The notes under the pieces were generated by a model, which was not told where the DNA came from, made no database searches, and was given only the letters and a program-made list of their open reading frames with translations. From positions 41,460,544-41,524,543 of the forward strand of contig CM055109.1 of the NCBI GenBank assembly GCA_029204225.1: DNA of 64,000 bases, read 5' to 3'. Each line of letters starts with the position of its first letter. Position 1 is the stretch's first letter. The translations under genes and the position numbers were made by a program. Source of the stretch: Diphasiastrum complanatum. Taxonomy: Eukaryota; Streptophyta; Lycopodiopsida; Lycopodiales; Lycopodiaceae. Below are positions 55,801 through 64,000 of the stretch, piece by piece.

Positions 55801-56414
55801 GAAACTCTCCAAAAGTTATATCCATCTTACTTCAAAGTATATATGCAATCAGCATCGTTTGGTCAACTTATGAATAGAATGAAATTCAAATCCGAATATA
55901 CTAGAAGATACTCTTGCACATACCTTTCACCAAGAGCTCCAATCAAAATCATAAAAATTGAAATACAATCAGTTCTATTGATTCAACAAAAGTTATATGC
56001 CAAAATAGATAATTTTGCTCATCCACAAAGGGGGGGTATCTCATCTATAAAGGGAGCAAGGCCCAAGCCACAAGAAGGGTTTTTCATCACAAGGAGAGCT
56101 ATGCTCATCCACATGAAAATTATGCAATCAATGAAGAATTCTTATCCACAAGGGAAGCTAGGCTCATCCACCAGGGAGGTTGTCAATTACAAACTAGAAA
56201 CAACAATGTTAGCATGAGTGTACACAACCTCTCCAACAAATAAAGAGATTCTTTTGATGAATAAAATAAAATATGATTGCTCTCAACTTTGGAACATTAA
56301 TTGGAAAAAGACTTTTGATCCTCAAGTTTGATCAACAAAAATGCACAAAAGCATGCTAGAATTTAGGTCTCTCTCAAATCTCTACTAAAAATGACAAATA
56401 CTAATTTTTGGCCT
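55801..56414. other. Leader/interior next to LTR G
   Basis: No clear coding. The repeated short phrase CATCCACAAGGGGG/CATCCACAAGGGAAG/CATCCACCAGGGAGG occurs near 56021, 56144 and 56165. Confidence 0.35.
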
Positions 56415-56426
56415 TCTCTAATACCA
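56415..56426 (-). other. Degenerate primer-binding site
   Basis: TGGTATTAGAGA in element sense, two changes from the initiator-Met type TGGTATCAGAGC, directly next to the LTR. Confidence 0.7.
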
Positions 56427-57846
<1,420 letters not shown>

Positions 57847-57949
57847 AAGTCGTGGGCGAAAGTAAAATAGCACTTTTTGAAAGAATGATTGACAAAAGAT
57901 ATTTAAACTCTAGAAATAGCACCTGGACGTACCTTGAGCTTTAGAACAA

Positions 57950-58562
57950 TCCGTCAAAGAGAACGTCAAAACTATCTCAATTTGCTAACCAAATAACGAG
58001 ATGTCTTTGCATGGTCAATTGAACATTAGATAGGATCACCCATTGTATCAAGAACATAGCATGGATTTGCTACCAAGATCTGTGCCGATTAGACAAAGGT
58101 CATATAAGTTGAATAATAAATACTCATTGCTAGTCAAGGTCGAATCAGACAAACACCTTAAAGTTGGAGTAATATACCTAATTCTGAGTAGTGAGTGAGC
58201 ATCGCCCATTGTTATACCCTCTAAGAAATAGACAGGAAAAAAAATTAGACTTTGTCAAGATTTTAGAAAATTGAATGCGATAACTGCAAAAGACCATCAC
58301 CCTTTGCCATTCATAAACACCATGAAAAATAAAACTATTTAGATGGATTTTCAAGATACAATTGAATACCACTTTGATACAAACTGGGACATGCATGCTT
58401 ATGAACAAATGGCTTTTGACCTTTGTAACGCACTCTCAACTTTTTCAAAGATGATGAGTTATTTTTCAAGAATGTCTACGAAATTTTTTGAAGATATTCG
58501 TTGATGATTGTTTTATATATGGAGCCAACGTTGAGCACATGGTTTCATTACAGACAACCAAA
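57950..58562 (+). pseudogene. Ty3/gypsy reverse transcriptase remnant
   Basis: Stop-ridden but recognisable: RDVFAWSIEH, YSLLVKVESDKHLKVGVIYL, SPIVIPSKK, RLCQDFRKLNAITAKDHHPLPF, YEQMAFDLCNA, and a lost FIDDF box near 58495. It follows the same motif wording as the RT at 16810-18075, so it is an older copy of the same lineage. Confidence 0.85.
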
Positions 58563-58564
58563 GA

Positions 58565-58840
58565 GTAGATGCACATCCAAAAATACATTTACATTTTTTA
58601 ATGTCACCCACCCAGTCAACATCACAAAACTCTTATAAAGTCTAAATATTTTGCATACTTATGCCCATAATTGAATATGCCCTTTTAAGTAATGTAAAGA
58701 CTCTTTTTGCTGCACAAATCTACCATAAATTGACTAGTTGTGCCAATTACATAAGAAATTTCAGGTCTAGTGACTGTAATGTAGACGAGGCTTCCCAGAA
58801 GTTGCGTAAACAAGTCTCATTCACCTATCTTCTATTCAAG
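58565..58840 (-). pseudogene. Short Ty1/copia RT tail / RNase H fragment
   Basis: Minus strand: LLGSLVYITVTRPEISYVIG near 58815-58755, then after a frame change EFCDVDWVGDIKK near 58640-58600. These match the copia RT end and the first RNase H Asp motif. It abuts the gypsy remnant. Confidence 0.65.
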
Positions 58841-58844
58841 GTTG

Positions 58845-59545
58845 CAATCCGCGTTCCGGAACACGATCCGGGATTTTCCATTAGGGTTTCCCGGAACGCA
58901 GGTTTTTTTTTTTTTTTTTGTATAGTTGCCAGTATGGGTATCTTGTGAAAGGATATCAAAAAAGCAATTGTTATGCAGATCCGTTGCTTGGTCAGATGGT
59001 TGCGGGCTACATTGATAAGAAATCTGGACATCAATAGATGGTTTAAGAAAACTGGCTGCATTTTCATATGGTTTCAAAAATTTGGACTGTGTAGTTTGCC
59101 AACTGTTTCGGGTGCGAAACACCAAAAAGTGTGTTTTCACTCAGGGAGTTGGAAGGCTGTTGGGGGGCGTTGCCCCCCAAACCCCCCACCAGGGGGCTAC
59201 CGCCCCCTGAACCCCTTGTTTCAGCTATTCCAAAAGAAGTATACAATTCCCACCAATCTAAGGAAGGCTCCTTCAAACTCTTTCTATCATTTTCTAACAG
59301 AAAACGAAATCAGTAGATCTGCAAACCATTGGCATCAAAACACCATTCAAAACTGATTTTGTTAGTATTAAACTCAAAAAAAAAAAAAAATTGGCCATTA
59401 CTCCTCTTTCCACAAAAAAAAAAAAAATTATAAAAAAATTATAAAAAAAAAATTGCGATCCAGGTTGCGCATCGCTGACGTTCCAGATCGCACGATCCGG
59501 AACGTTTTTGCAACGGATCGCGATCCGCTGCAACACAGCTTCTAT
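58845..59545. repeat. Unclassified repeat with G/C hairpins and CGATCCGG motifs at both ends
   Basis: The left end has GTTCCGGAACACGATCCGGG and the right end has GCACGATCCGGAACG plus the palindrome CGGATCGCGATCCG (59514-59527). In the middle are two G/C stems, GGGGGGCGTTGCCCCCC (59162-59178) and AGGGGGCTACCGCCCCCT (59191-59208). T17-like and A-rich runs flank it. It is probably a non-autonomous transposon; class unknown. Confidence 0.5.
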
Positions 59546-60977
59546 TTCTGCTGAATAAAGTTTCAAGTTTGTCTCAATTGTCTTCAATCTAGCATATTGA
59601 ATCTAGGAAGCAATTCATACACATCTTCTTTGATTCATAAATGTGCTGTCACCTTGCCTCCATATCGTTGTGCCCAAACAAAAAAGTAGTCCCAAGTCTG
59701 AAGATGGGGATCAGCCATTATGATATTGTGAGCATATCATGTTTGTTGTCATTTTCAAATGAAACACCACCTAACATCTTCTAAATGAATACATCCTGAA
59801 TTTCAAGACAACAATTGGCAAAATCATGGAATCTCTGCATCTCATTTCTATATACATGAGTTTAGTACTTCATACATACTCGTAATTTTCAACATTGACA
59901 GTGGACAATTTGAAATACAATGCATAAACTTCATGCTGCTAGATGTTTCCAGGCATAGCCTGCATACAATAAATGGCTACTACAACCAACCTCAACCACC
60001 TGGAATGGAACATTCTAACCCTCAAATGCAATGGAGACAGTGCCAACCATATTTCAGCACCCCTAAATTTTTAATCATTTGAATCTTATCCAGAAAAAAA
60101 CATATGAAAATCTTCTTTACCAGCAAAATATTTGGCTAGATTTACTAGCTACACTTTAAAAAAATGTGCTATGTCCTTGGCTGCAACTCTAGTGTAACTA
60201 ACAATATAACAATATGGTCTTTATCAAACGTACCATGACTGTGCACCCATATTCGTTTGATAGTATCACAACTGTAGGAATGGGCATGAAATAATACACT
60301 TGAATTAGTCTTGGTTTTCAAAAAGTATCAAGGCACATGGATGCTTGGACAGTCCAATGTTCCAGATTCCAGCATTCTCCCAAAATGGTGTGATAATTCA
60401 AATTCAACATTTTCTTAGAAATCTACATCAATGTACTAAGGAAACTTACAAGTTTCTTACATGATAAAATTGATATGTTCATCTTGTATATTTGTTGGAA
60501 GTGGACATCAAAGTACAAAGAACTCAAATAATAAAGAGACATAGCCATGCAACAAAATGATAAAACTCATATAGGAGAAGGGCATCCTCCATGACTAATT
60601 ATATATTTCATAATAATAAGCCATGAAACATTTACCCTCTCAATGTACTTGTGAGTGGATTTATGATACGATAGAAAAAGCATCACAAAATGGAGAACAA
60701 GTTGAAAACAAATATTGACAATATGCTCAATATCCTTAATATAATAACTAGGAGTTTTCATTTCATTCAAAAATAAATAAATAAACTATTACCTTCTAAA
60801 CGAATGGCTCTAGATGTGCTCATAGTAGTGCCTGTTTCATTGAGTGATATGTGGTTGAACTTCTAAACTCACAAGGTCTATCAGATTGACATTTGAGGAA
60901 ACTCTTACACAGCAGTAGAAGATTTTATGTATTTAATATCACATAAATGTACCAATGTTGTTTCTATCAGCCCTTAC
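59546..60977. other. Non-coding, probable intron or 3' region of the PDK1-type gene
   Basis: No exon continuing the PH domain was recognised. A minus-strand stretch near 60843-60794 that ends with a GTAATA donor-like site could be an exon, but its product does not match the expected protein. Confidence 0.35.
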
Positions 60978-61191
60978 CGTGCAAATTGTAAACTTGTAGT
61001 CATTTTCTACTTGTACATATAGCTCGTTTGACCAAGGTATCTCTCCCTTCAATACCAATTTGACAGGATGTACATATGAGAACCTTGGCTTATTTGTAAG
61101 TAGAAGCTGCCTCCTCTTGACTGAAAGACCTCCATACTTTTTCACCAGTGACGTGGCAATAAGTTCCTCTCCCATTCTAAGAAACCTTCTC
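60978..61191 (-). CDS. PDK1: Exon encoding a PDK1-type PH domain (partial gene)
   Basis: 214-bp exon with clean signals: acceptor TTTTTTTTAG|G at 61191 and donor ACG|GTAAGG after 60978. It carries one leading base then exactly 71 codons with no stop. The product contains MGEELIATSLVKK, VKRRQLLLTNKPR, YVHPVKLVLKGEIPW and KFTICT. Its strand pattern and the RQLLLT...VLKGEIPW core match the C-terminal PH domain of 3-phosphoinositide-dependent protein kinase 1, which binds phospholipids and activates AGC kinases. The upstream codon phase can be met by NHPRA... ending at a GTAAGA donor near 61262. The kinase-domain exons and the last exon were not found in the window, so this is either a long-intron gene continuing past the right edge or a gene fragment. 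Confidence 0.6.
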
Positions 61192-61859
61192 CTAAAAAAA
61201 ACATCAAGCATCGCGTCAAGATAGCAGGCAGAGAGAAGAAGAGGATCCTCTACTCTTACCTTGCACGTGGATGATTTAGGATTATGAAAACTCTATACAG
61301 ATGTAAAATTGATCGTTGCAAAATTGTTATTGTGAATTAATTAGTCAAGAGGTGATTGGTTACATTCTTGTAATGACCCATTTGGATATCGATACAAAAG
61401 TGGGAGTGAACACCATTCCACCTTTAGAATCATGAAGCCCATAAGCACAATGAAGGTAAATTTTCCAGTTTCTGTCAGAAACCTTGGTATCGACCAATGA
61501 ACTCCACAAACATGCTTCCTCCTTTACATAGAAATGATAGATAGGAACAAAAAGCACAGATCTAATGACTGGTAATGCTCAATAGAAAAGAAACATTGCA
61601 AGTGCCAAAATGCTGGAACTATTCAACTCAAGCTTGATTCGACACTTCATTTACAGATTACACATCAGCAAAATCCTCCAGCAAACTATTGATGGATGTA
61701 ATAACTTTAAATATATTTGTTTCTGCCAAGCCAAGCAACCTTGCACAAAGTCCTATACCAACATATGTAGACCCTACCAGTCTTCATATATTTTCAACCT
61801 TTAAAGGTCCAAGTTACTTGACCAAGTGTTCTCCATCAAATGTTGACAATTTCCACGAT

Positions 61860-62245
61860 AAAAATGAAATAAAAAGCTGCACCAAAAAGGATAGTGTACT
61901 TTTATGCATAATGGAGACGACTGCACAAGCACGACCGAGCAAAATTCTCTATTCGTCACTTGATTTTTCATTCCAAACCAGCTCACAAAACTTGAAAGTA
62001 GAGAACAGGAATATATACTTCAGCAGTCTTTCTATCTTAATAACTTTCACAAAAAGAAATAGAAAGTCGCACTGAAAAGGATTGTGTACTTTGATGAATA
62101 GTGGAGAAAAACACAACCATCAAGCAAAATTCTTTATTCGCCACTTGACTTTTGGAAGTGATTTTTCATTCCAAACCAGCTTACAGAATACGTGTAAGTA
62201 GAGAACAAAAACATTATACTTCACCAATCTTGCACGTTGTTACAA
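61860..62245. repeat. ~190-bp tandem duplication, two diverged copies
   Basis: Shared ordered phrases: AAAAAGGATAGTGTACTTT / GAAAAGGATTGTGTACTTT (61886 and 62076), AGCAAAATTCT, TCGYCACTTGA, ATTTTTCATTCCAAACCAGC, and AAGTAGAGAAC. The offset is about 190-200 bp. Confidence 0.75.
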
Positions 62246-62499
62246 AAAGGTTGTGAATATAAGCTCCAAAATAACTTAATTCACATAAGTTGCCAGTACC
62301 AAACCTACTATTAGAGTGATCATAACTTCAAAGACTGTCATGCTTATTAGCTAGATAGCCTTATGTTATCCACAAAAATACATCATGTATTGATATAGGT
62401 TGTATTTTTTGTTCTCTGAGGCATTCTTTAACAGCCACTAGGAACCAAATACTGGGATACGAGTATTTCATCCTAAGTGTCTCCTTTGGTACAATAGGC

Positions 62500-62625
62500 A
62501 TTAATGAAGGAGAAGCAGAGGAAGAAGATCGGAGGAAGAAGAAAAAGAAAAAGGAAAAGAAGAAGAATGAAGACAAAGACAGAGACAGAGAAGAGAGAAG
62601 GAAGAAGAAGAGGAGAAGACAAAGC
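62500..62625 (+). repeat. Polypurine (GAA/GGA) tract
   Basis: About 125 bp almost purely A and G on the plus strand. It has triplex-forming potential and no gene evidence. Confidence 0.8.
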
Positions 62626-62629
62626 TTCA

Positions 62630-64000
62630 TTCATGTCTTACAATCTAACTGTAAACATGAGCTTCAGCCTCTTTGGGAAGGTAGATTGAGCCATACAAAG
62701 GTTAGCATGACAAAGCAAAGAGAACAAAACAAAAAGATTCATTTTAGAAAACAAAGACAAAGAAGAAGAAAAAAGCCCAAATATTGGACTTGAAAGCTTC
62801 AGTCCAGCCTAAGATAGCTTTGACATTTAGCTTCCCTATGTGTGCCATGATATTTTAACAAAGGGCAGCATACCTCAAAAAGACAAACTGCTACAACTAG
62901 ATTTTGACAAACATAATACTAATGATCTGCGCACAGTTTGAAAGAAGTTACCGCAAGACTGGAAATCTTATAAGTTATTGAAAGAAAGAGCTAGCACAAC
63001 TTTCTATAATAGGGCTAAGAATCTCCAAAAAAGCTAACACAGATACAACCAGAGCTTCACCTAGTTTTGCTGATCTTATATAGAGGTAAAAATGCACATC
63101 CACTACAATTGTTTATATTCAATAGCTAGAACAATCTTCCTCTCTGCATTTAATGATGAGGAAGGTCCAGTGCACAAAATTACAAACCAGTACACAGATA
63201 AGTTCAAACGACTAGACAATGCATGGGAACTTGGATATCAGTCCTACTTATATGAGTCCAGCAAATGCTACGCTGTGTTCCTCATACAGGTTGGAGCTAA
63301 AATTGGTTCATCTTATGATGATATGAAGCTAAATTCTCCTCCCTTCTGGCCGCTACAAAGCTTTGTTCCTACATGTAAGGAACTCATGTACCCTTTAACT
63401 ACAATGTGATTTTTGTGTTACAAAGCCAACATAAAGTTGGTATCCTGAGGTTCTCAATATTGTAATAAATTGCACGTGTAATGCAAATGGCTGCCTATAT
63501 GTGGCAGAGTTAATGCTTGATATGAACAACGCAGTTATAGAGTCCAACTTACACCCTTTTAGGAAGAACAGTCAAACTGCGAACAAGAAAGTAGCAAAAT
63601 CTCACCATCATCATCATACACCAGGTGTCCATAGTCCATGTGCTGGGAAGAGGTGGAAAAAGAATTTATCATACATGAGCATGCACACATGTACATGGAT
63701 CTCATAAGAGATGTTTAAAATGAACCAACCTTTCTTTTTGTTTAATATATGCTACACGGCAATGCTCCACTCCTATGATCTCTAGACTAAGACGAGTGAC
63801 ATCCAATTAAGACTTGTATGAAAGTAGTCCCTCCACTGGGAACAGGCTTTACCAGATGATGAAAACACGTTTATTATATGAACTTAAAGCAAGAGATATA
63901 CACAACTCATGACATATGCACAAAGATGTCTCCTGACATCTCAAAGTTTTATGCATAAAACATAAAATCCATTTTTGCCCACTCAATTTGAGTCGTCCCA
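62630..64000. other. Non-coding to right edge
   Basis: No exon or domain recognised. The open stretch at 63092-63409 (+) has no convincing similarity or splice context. This region may be intron of the PDK1-type gene. Confidence 0.35.

Noticed and set aside
60790-60850. Next exon of the PDK1-type gene
   Set aside because: A donor-like GTAATA is present, but the encoded residues do not continue a PH domain.
62361-62690. Lys/Arg-rich and Phe/Ser-rich frames
   Set aside because: Artefacts of the GAA/GGA polypurine tract.
63092-63409. 105-residue plus-strand frame
   Set aside because: No motif, no splice or promoter context; about the length expected by chance.

Overview
The window is nuclear DNA from a land plant with a large, transposon-rich genome. 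The evidence is plant-type LTR retrotransposons of both Ty1/copia and Ty3/gypsy type (including a chromodomain-type integrase and initiator-Met-tRNA primer sites), CACTA-type transposase exons with GT-AG introns, and three plant or general eukaryotic host-gene signals. I cannot name the species. Nothing in the sequence separates a fern, lycophyte or gymnosperm from a repeat-rich angiosperm. No rRNA, tRNA, CRISPR or bacterial-type operon was seen.

Host genes are sparse. A complete intronless MCTP gene (four C2 domains plus a C-terminal membrane domain) lies at 29304-32114 (-). A complete intronless 2-oxoglutarate/Fe(II) oxygenase of the prolyl-4-hydroxylase type lies at 47376-48890 (-). One well-bounded exon at 60978-61191 (-) encodes a PDK1-type PH domain. 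All three are on the minus strand.

Layout: 1-8.3 kb holds broken gypsy protease and gag pieces, a broken minus-strand copia element, and a second copia LTR with its primer-binding site inserted into it. At 8.4-22.3 kb lies a degenerate plus-strand gypsy element. It is interrupted by a very young, complete copia element (10569-16429) with 653-bp LTRs that differ at one base by eye, a 5-bp target duplication and one unbroken 1316-codon gag-pol frame. The gypsy reverse transcriptase runs in frame into an unrelated extra ORF just where RNase H should continue. At 23.2-25.8 kb is another truncated copia with its LTR. At 26-33.7 kb is the MCTP locus, whose upstream region carries imperfect ~118-bp repeats.

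From 33.8 to 46 kb is a nested repeat region. It contains a hairpin element, a ~0.8-kb unit bounded by short direct repeats, and two inverted copies of its interior 3.9 kb apart. It also contains the two halves of one CACTA transposase on opposite strands, a Mutator-like MITE inside one half, a chromodomain-type gypsy remnant, copia fragments, and a decayed gene of another transposon-associated family. At 46.5-49 kb an LTR-like remnant adjoins the oxygenase gene. At 50-58.9 kb are broken copia and gypsy elements with very long (CT)n tracts. From 59 to 64 kb is mostly non-coding sequence around the PDK1-type exon.

The main cross-cutting observation is a palindrome (TTCACACGTGTGAA and close variants). 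It recurs in several different LTRs and, in three of them, lies about 115-150 nt downstream of the TATA-like box. It could be a G-box-like regulatory site or, once transcribed, a self-complementary RNA element.
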